Part shown: in pieces, positions 1-6,144 of the stretch
Position numbering within the stretch: the stretch's first letter is position 1
How the letters are laid out: the number at the start of each line of letters is the position of its first letter
Assembly: GCA_016213865.1 (NCBI GenBank)
Contig: JACQZL010000090.1
Span: 1 to 10,666, forward strand
Reading direction: 5' to 3'
Origin: Candidatus Rifleibacteriota bacterium
Lineage (GTDB): Bacteria > UBP17 > UBA6191 > JACPRK01
Length of the DNA: 10,666 bases
Program-made: the position numbers and the translations under genes
The notes under the pieces: generated by a model
The model's database searches: none
What the model was told of the DNA's origin: nothing
Seen by the model: only the letters and a program-made list of their open reading frames with translations

Positions 1-33
1 CGGCCGGGTTTCGTGTAAGCTACGGACCGGCGG

Positions 34-1299
34 ATGGTGCGGATGTCCTCTGAAGCCGACGGAAAATCCACGACCACGGAACTCGATTCCGTACCCTGGG
101 TGCCCCGGGCGCCAAGGACTCGCCTTTGGCTGTTCGGCACGGGCCTGGTGGTCTGCTGCCTCCTGGCGGCCGGCCTGGTCCAGACCGTGGCCTTCACCCG
201 GTCGCTGCTGACCGCCTCGAACTTCTGGCTGGCCTGGGAGCCGGCGCAATGCCGCGTTCTCGAGTGCGAGGCCCAGCACGGCTTCCTGACCGACCCGACC
301 AAGAAGACCTTCATGGTCCGGTTCGCCCTTGAAGCGGGGGGCCAGAAGCACATCAACTCGACCTTGCTCGAGCTGCCGCCCGGGCACGCCTCGTTGCGGC
401 TGACGGGCCGGCCCTACTCGGTGAACGACTCGACCACCTGCTGGATCCTCTCCGGCCATCCGGAGTTCTCGTCGCTCGAGTCTCCGCCGGAACTCGACCT
501 GCAAGAGGCCCTGCTCGCGGGCGGTCTCCTGGGTCTCGGTCTGCTCGGGCTGCCCTGGTGGTCGGGTGCGCGACGTGCGGCCCGAGAGGCCAGCCGCCCG
601 CCTCGCGAGATGGCCGCGGGCGTACTGCTCTTCGACGAGCGGGCCTACCTGCCCCGGCTGCGGTCGGAGCCGGGCGAGTTCCTGGCTCACCGGGTGCCGC
701 CCCAACCTCCATTTCATGAGGAGTGGAGCAGCTGGGTCGTGATCGGGATCGCCACCGGTCTCGTCGGGGGCCTGGCCAGCTATCTGACCTGGTATGCCGC
801 GGTCTGGAGCGCCGCGCGGGGGATCGCCCTGATGTTCGCCGCGTTGGGGCTGCCGGCGTGCGCGGCCTCGCTGCTGAAGGCCACCCGCGCGTTCAGCATC
901 TGGCGACAGTCGAGCAAGGCCCAGCTCGAGGTCTCGACGTGGCCGATCAGGCCTGGCAAGTCGGTGCAGTTCCGGTGCGTGCAGGAGGGCACTCTCCACT
1001 GCGCCAAGATCCGGCTGATGCTGGTCCGGGAAGAGTTGATCGGCCGGGATACGCACGAAGAGAAGAGCGACCTGGCCCTCGAGAAGCAGCTCTCTATCGC
1101 CGAGCAGGTCGCGCTGGCGCCAGGGCGGCCCTGGAGCTGCAGCGGAGAGTTCACGCTGACAGCCGATTCGCCACAGTCGCTCGCGGGTGACACCTGCCGC
1201 ATCGACTGGCGGCTCGAGCTGCGGTTCAAGCTCGCGGGAGAGGACTGGCTGACCCGGGAGTTCCCGTTGCTGGTCTCCCCCGAGGAGGTGTCGCATTGA
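34..1299 (+). CDS. DUF3592-like membrane protein with arrestin-like C-terminal region
   Basis: Function unknown; 421 aa. Residues 31-54 are a strong membrane segment. The following exoplasmic part (about 65-150) has the pattern of DUF3592 proteins: a Trp-Glu-Pro start (WEPAQCRV), a beta-rich stretch, and a 'YSV...CWI..G.P' segment just before the next hydrophobic run (about 157-175). Two further hydrophobic segments lie near 233-252 and 258-282. The last 130 residues are soluble and beta-rich (LEVSTWPIRPGKSVQF onwards) and look like an arrestin-type sandwich. The next gene encodes a similar stand-alone domain and overlaps this stop by 4 bp, so the two products probably act together at the membrane. 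The start could be ATG 34 or ATG 43 (MSSEADG); neither has a convincing Shine-Dalgarno sequence. The DUF3592 and arrestin assignments are pattern reading, not a search. Confidence 0.8.
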   Translation: MVRMSSEADGKSTTTELDSVPWVPRAPRTRLWLFGTGLVVCCLLAAGLVQTVAFTRSLLTASNFWLAWEPAQCRVLECEAQHGFLTDPTKKTFMVRFALEAGGQKHINSTLLELPPGHASLRLTGRPYSVNDSTTCWILSGHPEFSSLESPPELDLQEALLAGGLLGLGLLGLPWWSGARRAAREASRPPREMAAGVLLFDERAYLPRLRSEPGEFLAHRVPPQPPFHEEWSSWVVIGIATGLVGGLASYLTWYAAVWSAARGIALMFAALGLPACAASLLKATRAFSIWRQSSKAQLEVSTWPIRPGKSVQFRCVQEGTLHCAKIRLMLVREELIGRDTHEEKSDLALEKQLSIAEQVALAPGRPWSCSGEFTLTADSPQSLAGDTCRIDWRLELRFKLAGEDWLTREFPLLVSPEEVSH

Positions 1300-1664
1300 A
1301 CCGCGAGACGGGCCTGCTGATCAAGCTCGACCGGGCCAGCGAGAACTGCGCGCCCGGCACGTGGGTCCACGGCTCCGTCGAGCTGACCGCCACGACCAAG
1401 CCGGTGACGGGGAATCTCGAGGTCGCGCTCATCTGGCGCACCGTGGGGAAGGGGCTGCAGGACGCGCACCTTGGAGCGCTCCAGCTCGTGGTGCCGCACC
1501 GGACGGTCGAGCCCGGGGAGCAGTACCGGTTCAACCTTCCGGCCCCCAGCATGCCCCGGACCCAGGCAGGCAAGCTGGTGCGTGTGCGCTGGCTGGTGAG
1601 GGCGCGTCTCACGCCCGACGAGGGAGCCCCCTATTTCGGGATGTGCGCCCTGACCATCGGGTAG
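1296..1664 (+). CDS. Small arrestin-like beta-sandwich protein
   Basis: Function unknown; 122 aa with no signal peptide and no membrane segment, so probably cytoplasmic. The sequence alternates short beta strands. It contains features seen in arrestin/Spo0M-type folds: 'G.WVHGSVELTAT' near the N-terminus, a central strand 'LEVALIWRTVGKG', 'VEPGEQYRFNLPAP', and a late 'GKLVRVRWLVRARL' strand. The start is TTG at 1296, whose last two bases form part of the upstream TGA (4-bp overlap TTGA). It is preceded by a good Shine-Dalgarno sequence, GAGGAGG at 1282-1288, about 7 nt away. This is the pattern of translational coupling to the DUF3592-like gene, whose C-terminal part looks related in fold. 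A regulatory or adaptor role next to that membrane protein is inference. Confidence 0.75.
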   Translation: MNRETGLLIKLDRASENCAPGTWVHGSVELTATTKPVTGNLEVALIWRTVGKGLQDAHLGALQLVVPHRTVEPGEQYRFNLPAPSMPRTQAGKLVRVRWLVRARLTPDEGAPYFGMCALTIG

Positions 1665-1788
1665 CCGGCCGGCGAGCAAGAGACAGGGGCGCGGGGTTTC
1701 TTCGCGGCCGTCTATCCTGTCCGTCCCGGCGCTCGTCATGCATCGGTGAAGAGCGATTGAAACGCCAGGTCCGGCCGGCCCGAGCGTT

Positions 1789-1817
1789 TTGACACCCCAC
1801 CAGCGCGATGCTACGAT
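1789..1817 (+). promoter_or_regulatory. Sigma-70 type promoter for the first lipoprotein gene
   Basis: A perfect -35 box TTGACA (1789-1794) is followed by a 17-bp spacer and TACGAT (1812-1817, 4 of 6 to TATAAT). Transcription would start near 1824, giving a leader of about 23 nt to the ATG at 1847. This also rules out the in-frame ATG at 1808 as the start. The 125 bp upstream, back to 1665, show no gene. Confidence 0.7.
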
Positions 1818-1846
1818 TCAACGGAAACATGAGCAAAGGAGCGGAG

Positions 1847-2332
1847 ATGAACACGAAGCAGATGGTGAAGATCCTGGTGATTCTGTCGATCGGGATCTTC
1901 GCGTTGGGCACCACCGGATGCGACGATCCGATGGCCTCCATCGTCAAGGAGAAGATCAAGTCCGACACCGAACTCGAGAAGACGCGGATGCAGAATGACC
2001 TGGAGCGGGAGAAGCTCGAGCTGGAGCGCCAGAAGGAGCAGAACCGTGCCCTGGAGGCGGCCCGCGCCGGCGAATCGACCACCGGCACCGGCACGACGAC
2101 CGGGACCGGCTCTCCCTCGGCACCGGGCACCAGCACGACCACGGGTCTTGGTAGCGTGACCGACACGAGCGCCACGACCACCACGACCAGTGGCGCCGGC
2201 GCCTCCGTGGGCGAACAAACCTCCGACGCGGTCCAGTCGGGCGACGAGGGCGACGCGCTGGGCAGCGGAAGCGCCGCGGGCAGCACGTCGTCGCCGGCGA
2301 GCGTGACCACCAGCCCGTCCAGCCCCCAGTGA
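1847..2332 (+). CDS. Small lipoprotein with coiled coil and Thr/Ser/Gly-rich tail
   Basis: 161 aa, family not recognised. The start at ATG 1847 is chosen because AAAGGAG lies at 1835-1841, 5 nt upstream, and because in-frame ATGs at 1808 and 1829 lack such a site. The N-terminus MNTKQMVKILVILSIGIFALGTTGC is a lipoprotein signal peptide with Cys25 as the lipidated residue. The lipobox is T-T-G-C rather than the usual L-[AS]-[GA]-C, and Asp-Asp follows the Cys. Residues 34-75 are highly charged (KEKIKSDTELEKTRMQN, then Glu/Arg/Lys heptads) and should form a coiled coil. The rest is disordered, rich in Thr, Ser, Gly and Ala. It has its own promoter and is followed by a large hairpin, so it may be transcribed alone. 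An envelope or periplasmic linker role near the pilin genes is inference. Confidence 0.8.
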   Translation: MNTKQMVKILVILSIGIFALGTTGCDDPMASIVKEKIKSDTELEKTRMQNDLEREKLELERQKEQNRALEAARAGESTTGTGTTTGTGSPSAPGTSTTTGLGSVTDTSATTTTTSGAGASVGEQTSDAVQSGDEGDALGSGSAAGSTSSPASVTTSPSSPQ

Positions 2333-2349
2333 GCGGACGGTGACGGATC

Positions 2350-2395
2350 GGGGACCCCGGCCGGCCGGTTGCGGCCGCGCTGGCCGGGAGTCCCC
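2350..2395 (+). terminator. Large GC-rich hairpin after the first lipoprotein gene
   Basis: GGGGACCCCGGCC (2350-2362) pairs with GGCCGGGAGTCCCC (2382-2395) over 13 bp with one bulged A. The 19-nt loop is also GC-rich. It starts 18 nt after the stop codon. There is no following T-tract, so it may be a 3'-end stabiliser or pause hairpin rather than a classical intrinsic terminator. Confidence 0.45.
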
Positions 2396-2478
2396 TGAGT
2401 GCGGGCGAGTTCTCGGGAGTGCCTGTCGCGGCGGCGCGAGTTTCGAACAGGGCCGGAAGCCTGACGGGAGCGTGCGTG

Positions 2479-2850
2479 ATGTCTCGGTGCCTTAGCAAGT
2501 CGGTGTTTGCGGTGCTGCTGGTTGCAATGTCGTTCACGACCACCGGCTGTTCCTGGTTGCAGGCGTTGATGCCGATCATCCAGCAGTTCATCGGGGGCGC
2601 CGTGACGAAGGAGACGGGGAACTCGCAACTGGGCAGCGCCGCAGGTTCGGCGGCGGGCTCGGCGGCCTCGTCGATCTCCAAGTCGAGTTCGACCCAGACG
2701 AACAAGCCCGCGACGGCGACCCAGCCGAGTGCCACCGGCCAGGGAACGGCGGTCAGCGGCACGGACAACGGCACGGCGAGCCCGACCAGCGAGGCTGCAG
2801 CGCCTCCGAAGGAGCAGACGGCCGTGTCCGAGTCGGACGAGTTGGAATAG
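2479..2850 (+). CDS. Small lipoprotein upstream of the pseudopilins
   Basis: 123 aa, family not recognised. ATG 2479 is preferred, with GGGAG at 2466-2470 placed 8 nt upstream; the adjacent in-frame GTG at 2476 is an alternative. MSRCLSKSVFAVLLVAMSF is the signal peptide, and Cys24 in TTTGC is the probable lipidation site, again with Thr at -3 as in the preceding lipoprotein. The mature part begins SWLQALMPIIQQFIGGAV, a short amphipathic helix. It continues into a low-complexity Ala/Ser/Gly/Thr tail (GSAAGSAAGSAASS repeats) and ends in an acidic ESDELE. The stop codon TAG overlaps the Shine-Dalgarno sequence of the following PilX-like gene, so the two are probably one operon. A role in anchoring or assembly of the pilin system is guilt by association only. 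Confidence 0.8.
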   Translation: MSRCLSKSVFAVLLVAMSFTTTGCSWLQALMPIIQQFIGGAVTKETGNSQLGSAAGSAAGSAASSISKSSSTQTNKPATATQPSATGQGTAVSGTDNGTASPTSEAAAPPKEQTAVSESDELE

Positions 2851-2853
2851 GAG
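2849..2853 (+). promoter_or_regulatory. Shine-Dalgarno site choosing a TTG start for the PilX-like gene
   Basis: AGGAG overlaps the TAG stop of the upstream lipoprotein gene and lies 10 nt before TTG 2864. It is the only good ribosome site near the PilX-like N-terminus. The other in-frame candidate, GTG 2978, has none. Confidence 0.5.
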
Positions 2854-2863
2854 ACCGGCCTTC

Positions 2864-4600
2864 TTGGACCTCTTGTCAGCCTTCTTCCGAGGCCGCCGGC
2901 GAGGCCGGCCGCCGGGGAGCGGTCAGCCGGACCGCCCGGAAGAAGGCTCGACTTTTCGGGGGGCCGAGCGCCGCGGCGTGGGGGCGCTCATCATCATCGT
3001 CCTGATCCTCGTGATGGTCATCACGGTGATGGGGCTGAGCCAGAGCTTCTTCTCGTCGCACATCGTCGACAAGGCGATGCGAAGCTCGGCCGGCAACACC
3101 GCGCTCGCGCTGGCCGAGTCGGCCGTGCAGGAGACGCTGCTCGCCATCCAGTGGGAAGTCAACAAGCCCGGGAGCAGCTACTACGAGGGGTTTCGCCGCC
3201 CGGTCAGCATGTCGACCGGCGACGACGGTTTCGCGATGATGGTGGCCGGGCAGCCCGCCACGCAACACCCGCTGCCGGCCACCAACCGGCTGCTGGCCCT
3301 GCCCGCGTTCGCCGGCTACAAGCTGGAATCGGTGTCGGCGGAGGTGCTGTTCCGGCGCCCCGTGGCGGGGATGGCCTACGAGACCTCGGGGTTGCTACGG
3401 GTGGCGGCGAAGGTCTCGAGCGACCGGCCTGTGTCGGTCGTGCGGGGCGTCGAGGTCTACAAGGACTACAAGCAGGTGCTGGTCTGCCCGCCGCGTCCAT
3501 TGGATCAGGTCAGCTTCTTTCTCAACCAGCCGGAGGGGCTGCTGGGAACGAGCGCGAGCGAGGCTAACGAACGCATCACGCGCTCCTACGAGCGGATCAA
3601 GCGCATCCCGGACGATCTGGCGAAGATGCTGGAGAAGGCCAAGGAGCAGGCCAGCCAGCGGGGCGGCTCGGTGCCCCAGGAACTCGATGAGCGGATCGCC
3701 CAGGTGAACCAGAGGCTCAAGCCCTGGATCCCACCGAGCATCGACAACCCGCCCGCGGACGAGAGTGCCTTCGCGCACAAGTTCAAGGAGCCGCTGCTGC
3801 TGCTGACGACCGCCGACGTGCCCAAGCTCGAGGAGCTGGTCCTGCTGCCGGCGCTGCAAGCCAACTGGGAGCTGCTGAAGGCGGCAGAAGATCAGATCGA
3901 GAAGACGGAGAAGGAGCTGGACGGCTTCGAAGGGAGCGCGGAAGAGGGCACCGATCTGGGGTTGCGGGCGATCCGGGAGTATGAAGACCTGGGGGTCCGG
4001 AACCACGAGCGGCTCGAGCTGTACCGGAAGTTCCAGGCAAGGTTCTTCGAGAAGTCGGGCAACGCCTTCCAGCTCTGGCAAGAGGCCTACCTTCCCAAGC
4101 TGCAGGCCGATCGCTGGAAGCTCCGGGCCACCTACGAGGTCGACTCTCAGAAGGCGTTCGACGAGCTGTGGTCGCGGCTGGGAAACCGCATCAACGGCAT
4201 CGTCTACGCAACAGGTCCGATCAAGGTGCCTGCCGCCTGGAGAGGCAAGGCGGTGCTCGTCGCGACCCAGGCGATCGATCTGCCCGACGTCACCATCGCC
4301 GACAAGACCCGCGATCAGCTCACGGTGGTCGGCTTCAAGCAGCTCAAGGTCGAGGGCGGGAAGTGCGACGCGGCGCTCGTCATCGCACCGTCGGGCGAGC
4401 TGCTGCTCGGCGGGCCGGTGCAGTTCTCGGGTGAGCTGGTGTTCGCCGGCGAGCTGCGGCGACCGGAGACGCTCAAGGGCAGCCTGCAGCGCAGTCGTTA
4501 CCTGTTCAGCGGCAACAGCGAGGATGCCCAGCCCAAGCTGGATCATCTCCTGGTGGCCATCAGTCCGCAGGTCCGGTTCCGAGGAGTGGTGCGGCGGTGA
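2864..4600 (+). CDS. Very large PilX/GspK-like minor pseudopilin
   Basis: 578 aa from TTG 2864. Residues 35-60 (ERRGVGALIIIVLILVMVIT) match the N-terminal pattern of PilX/GspK-type minor pilins: a basic Arg-Arg-Gly, then a hydrophobic helix with no Glu at the position equivalent to +5. The segment after the helix (NTALALAESAVQETLLAI) fits the usual amphipathic continuation. Known PilX proteins are about 170-200 aa and GspK about 300-330 aa, so this one is much enlarged. The middle (about 236-290 and 319-440) is helical and charged, probably coiled coil. The last 140 residues are beta-rich, with 'GIVYATGPIKV' and 'LLLGGPVQFSGELVFAGEL', resembling stacked beta strands. It overlaps the PilV-like gene by 4 bp (GTGA). 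By analogy to GspK it would sit at the tip of the pseudopilus. The start is uncertain (GTG 2978 is possible). Confidence 0.75.
   Translation: MDLLSAFFRGRRRGRPPGSGQPDRPEEGSTFRGAERRGVGALIIIVLILVMVITVMGLSQSFFSSHIVDKAMRSSAGNTALALAESAVQETLLAIQWEVNKPGSSYYEGFRRPVSMSTGDDGFAMMVAGQPATQHPLPATNRLLALPAFAGYKLESVSAEVLFRRPVAGMAYETSGLLRVAAKVSSDRPVSVVRGVEVYKDYKQVLVCPPRPLDQVSFFLNQPEGLLGTSASEANERITRSYERIKRIPDDLAKMLEKAKEQASQRGGSVPQELDERIAQVNQRLKPWIPPSIDNPPADESAFAHKFKEPLLLLTTADVPKLEELVLLPALQANWELLKAAEDQIEKTEKELDGFEGSAEEGTDLGLRAIREYEDLGVRNHERLELYRKFQARFFEKSGNAFQLWQEAYLPKLQADRWKLRATYEVDSQKAFDELWSRLGNRINGIVYATGPIKVPAAWRGKAVLVATQAIDLPDVTIADKTRDQLTVVGFKQLKVEGGKCDAALVIAPSGELLLGGPVQFSGELVFAGELRRPETLKGSLQRSRYLFSGNSEDAQPKLDHLLVAISPQVRFRGVVRR
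2878..2948. repeat. 12-bp perfect inverted repeat at the start of the PilX-like gene
   Basis: AGCCTTCTTCCG (2878-2889) is the exact reverse complement of CGGAAGAAGGCT (2937-2948). The 47-nt interior is itself foldable, for example CGGTC/GACCG around AGCC. TTTT follows at 2953-2956. It lies just after the lipoprotein stop and inside the first codons of the PilX-like frame, so it could be an attenuator or terminator-like element. Confidence 0.6.
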
Positions 4601-5103
4601 GGCGTCGCCAGGGCTTTTCGATGGTGGAGGTGCTGGTCTGCCTCGGCATCCTGTCGTTCGGGATGCTGCCGGTCTTCTCGCTCTACCAGTCGACGACGAA
4701 GAAGGGCGGGCTATCGGAGTTCCACATCTTCTTCCAGGCAAGGGCGGTCCGCATCGCCGAGTACTACACGTCGTACAACTACGACTCGCTGAAGAACACG
4801 CTGCTGGCAGCCGGGGGCGGAAGCAAGACGGCGGAGCTGCCGATCGAGGGCCGGATCGTCGATCCCGCGCTGCCCATCGAGTACTCGAGGATGCTCGATG
4901 GAGGGAAGTTCACCGAGCGGTGTACCATCCAGTTCGAGGAGGATGCCGGCGTGGATCTGATCCGGATGACGGTCGAACTGGTGTGGAAGTTTCCGCTCGA
5001 CGACCTGTCGCACTCCTACACGCTGGTGCGGCTCTTCTGCAGACCCGACGTGACCCTGAGTGACAACGACGTGGTGTACGTCCCGGACGGGCCGGTGCCA
5101 TGA
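4597..5103 (+). CDS. PilV/GspI-like prepilin (class III signal peptide)
   Basis: 168 aa, starting at GTG 4597, which overlaps the upstream TGA (GTGA). GAGGAG at 4581-4586 is a usable Shine-Dalgarno sequence about 10 nt away. The N-terminus MRRRQG|FSMVEVLVCLGIL is a textbook prepilin signal: basic leader, Gly6 at -1, Phe7 methylation site and Glu11 at +5, followed by a hydrophobic helix. A PilD-type peptidase is expected to cleave after Gly6 and N-methylate Phe7. The leader and size match PilV, GspI and other type I minor pilins. The globular part has Cys109 and Cys148, which could form a disulfide. It sits between PilX-like and PilW-like genes with 4-bp overlaps on both sides, so equimolar coupled synthesis is likely. 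Whether the machine is a type IV pilus or type II secretion cannot be decided here. Confidence 0.85.
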   Translation: MRRRQGFSMVEVLVCLGILSFGMLPVFSLYQSTTKKGGLSEFHIFFQARAVRIAEYYTSYNYDSLKNTLLAAGGGSKTAELPIEGRIVDPALPIEYSRMLDGGKFTERCTIQFEEDAGVDLIRMTVELVWKFPLDDLSHSYTLVRLFCRPDVTLSDNDVVYVPDGPVP

Positions 5104-5927
5104 GAGGAGTCAGGGGTTGGGGGTCAGGGGTCGGGAAACGGGGCGCGGTCCCGGCGTTGGGTGGGGGGAGCCGCGGCGCTCGTTGCCGTGCCGGTTGGGT
5201 GCGAGGTGTCGCTAGCGGCCGCGGCCCGTTCGGGCGCCGCTCCGCGAGGATCCGCTGCGTCCCTTGCCTGGCAGCTGGCACCGGGCACCTGACCCCTGCC
5301 TACACCCTCATCGAAGTCATGGTCGCCGGGGTGATCGGGATCATCGTACTGGTGCTGCTGTGGACGATGATCTCGTCGCTCTCGCGGAGCTTTGCCTCGA
5401 CCCGGGATCTTCTCGGATCGCTGCAGGGGGCCCACCTGCTGGTCGAGAACGTCAGGAACGTTCTGGCGAGCATGTACTTCGAGCCGGGAACTCGGCCGCT
5501 CGAGGTGTCGGCGGACTTCTTCGACCTGAAGTTCCTGGCCTTCGATCCCGAGGCGAACGACTCGCTCGGGCTCTCCAACCCCAAGGGCCGCCTGGAGCAG
5601 ATCCACTACAACTTCGATCCGGCGACCAACCTGGTCAGTCGCAACGGCAAGACCATGAGCTTCGCCCGGTTCGAGAAGGTCATCTTCTTCTACCAATCAC
5701 CCGACTTCGCCAATCCGCTCAACAAGCGGTACGGGAACTACGTGACGATGCGCGTGACTTGCGCCCCCGACCCGGTCATCGAACAGAACCGGACGCTGGC
5801 CGACAACGAACGGATCACCAAGAACGTGGTCACGCTCATCACCTCGGTGAGCCTGCAGCACAAGGCGACGCAGGAGCTGTTCCCGGTCTGGAGCCGGTGC
5901 CCCGAGCCGACGACGGCGGTGGAGTAG
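5100..5927 (+). CDS. PilW/GspJ-like prepilin with an abnormal 67-residue leader
   Basis: 275 aa if started at ATG 5100, which overlaps the PilV-like stop (ATGA). The prepilin core is clear: A67|YTLIEVMVAGVIGIIVLVLLW, with Glu72 at +5 and a membrane helix. The remaining roughly 208 residues look like a PilW/GspJ globular domain, with Cys221 and Cys267 as a possible disulfide pair. The oddity is the leader. Prepilin leaders usually have 5-30 residues, while this one is 67 residues of Gly/Arg/Ala-rich sequence with no conserved look. The DNA encoding it (5104-5302) is bordered by heptamer repeat arrays. The frame stays open through it, but the true start may be internal, for example the in-frame GTG near 5197, or expression may be impaired. 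Ala at -1 and Tyr at +1 are less common than Gly and Phe. Same operon as the two pilins upstream. Confidence 0.75.
   Translation: MRGVRGWGSGVGKRGAVPALGGGSRGARCRAGWVRGVASGRGPFGRRSARIRCVPCLAAGTGHLTPAYTLIEVMVAGVIGIIVLVLLWTMISSLSRSFASTRDLLGSLQGAHLLVENVRNVLASMYFEPGTRPLEVSADFFDLKFLAFDPEANDSLGLSNPKGRLEQIHYNFDPATNLVSRNGKTMSFARFEKVIFFYQSPDFANPLNKRYGNYVTMRVTCAPDPVIEQNRTLADNERITKNVVTLITSVSLQHKATQELFPVWSRCPEPTTAVE
5104..5145 (+). repeat. Heptamer array A (G-rich) at the start of the PilW-like gene
   Basis: Six consecutive 7-bp units: GAGGAGT, CAGGGGT, TGGGGGT, CAGGGGT, CGGGAAA, CGGGGCG. G-runs at 5113-5135 have spacers of 2, 3 and 2 nt and form a G-quadruplex motif on the coding strand, 13 nt after the ATG. 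Confidence 0.6.
5214..5241 (+). repeat. Hairpin inside the PilW-like leader insert
   Basis: AGCGGC (5214-5219) pairs with GCCGCT (5236-5241). Inside, GCCC (5224-5227) pairs with GGGC (5232-5235) across a 4-nt loop, and CGCG is bulged on the left side. In this GC-rich sequence some hairpins are expected by chance. Confidence 0.4.
5268..5302 (+). repeat. Heptamer array A' at the end of the leader insert
   Basis: Five 7-bp units: CTGGCAG, CTGGCAC, CGGGCAC, CTGACCC, CTGCCTA. It ends inside the tyrosine codon at the prepilin cleavage site. CCTGACCCCTG (5288-5298) is a 10/11 inverted match to CAGGGGTCGGG (5125-5135) of array A. Confidence 0.6.
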
Positions 5928-6085
5928 CCGAGGCGCCGGGCGTCCTCCGAGACGGGCCTCTCCTGTCCGGGGTTGCGGGCGGGGAAGAAACGGGGTTGAT
6001 CCAGGTTGAGGCCGATTGCGTGACTTGCGTTACAGATCGCTGGCCAGGAGTGGCCGAGAGCCTAGCTCCCGGGCCAAGATTTCTG

Positions 6086-6114
6086 GTGAAAACGAACCGG
6101 CCCGATGTTACAGT
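6086..6114 (+). promoter_or_regulatory. Probable promoter of the ferredoxin gene
   Basis: GTGAAA (6086-6091, 4 of 6 to TTGACA) is 17 bp from TACAGT (6109-6114). The -10 context GATGTTACAGTT mirrors GATGCTACGATT at the lipoprotein promoter. A weaker alternative, TTGAGG (6006) with TACAGA (6031), has a 19-bp spacer. The rest of the 217-bp gap 5928-6144 shows no gene and no clear terminator for the pilin operon. Confidence 0.5.
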
Positions 6115-6144
6115 TATCGCCCAAACCAAGGAGGACAGGTTCTT

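Noticed and set aside
1..33. Possible -10 element (TAAGCT or TACGGA) before the first gene
   Set aside because: The -35 region would be at or beyond the window edge, so it cannot be judged.
780..1739. Long open frame on the minus strand opposite the first two genes
   Set aside because: It is a high-GC shadow of two well-supported + strand genes, with no ribosome site and no recognisable domain.
2386..2435. Possible eroded heptamer array (CGGGAGT, GAGTTCTCGGGAGTG)
   Set aside because: It resembles the reverse complement of array B in wording but does not hold a 7-bp period.
3395..4741. Minus-strand open frame of about 450 codons opposite the PilX-like gene
   Set aside because: Shadow frame; the opposite strand has the pilin-type helix, 4-bp gene overlaps and consistent composition.
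5104..5302. Insertion sequence or transposon in the PilW-like gene
   Set aside because: No transposase and no target-site duplication that I could see; at most a short non-autonomous or slippage-derived element.
5928..6085. Search for a terminator of the pilin operon
   Set aside because: Only weak long-loop pairings (GAGGC/GCCTC) without a T-tract; nothing supportable.
6016..6144. Extended ferredoxin start at ATG 6016
   Set aside because: The extension covers the probable promoter, and ATG 6145 has a strong AAGGAGGA and the family's normal N-terminus.
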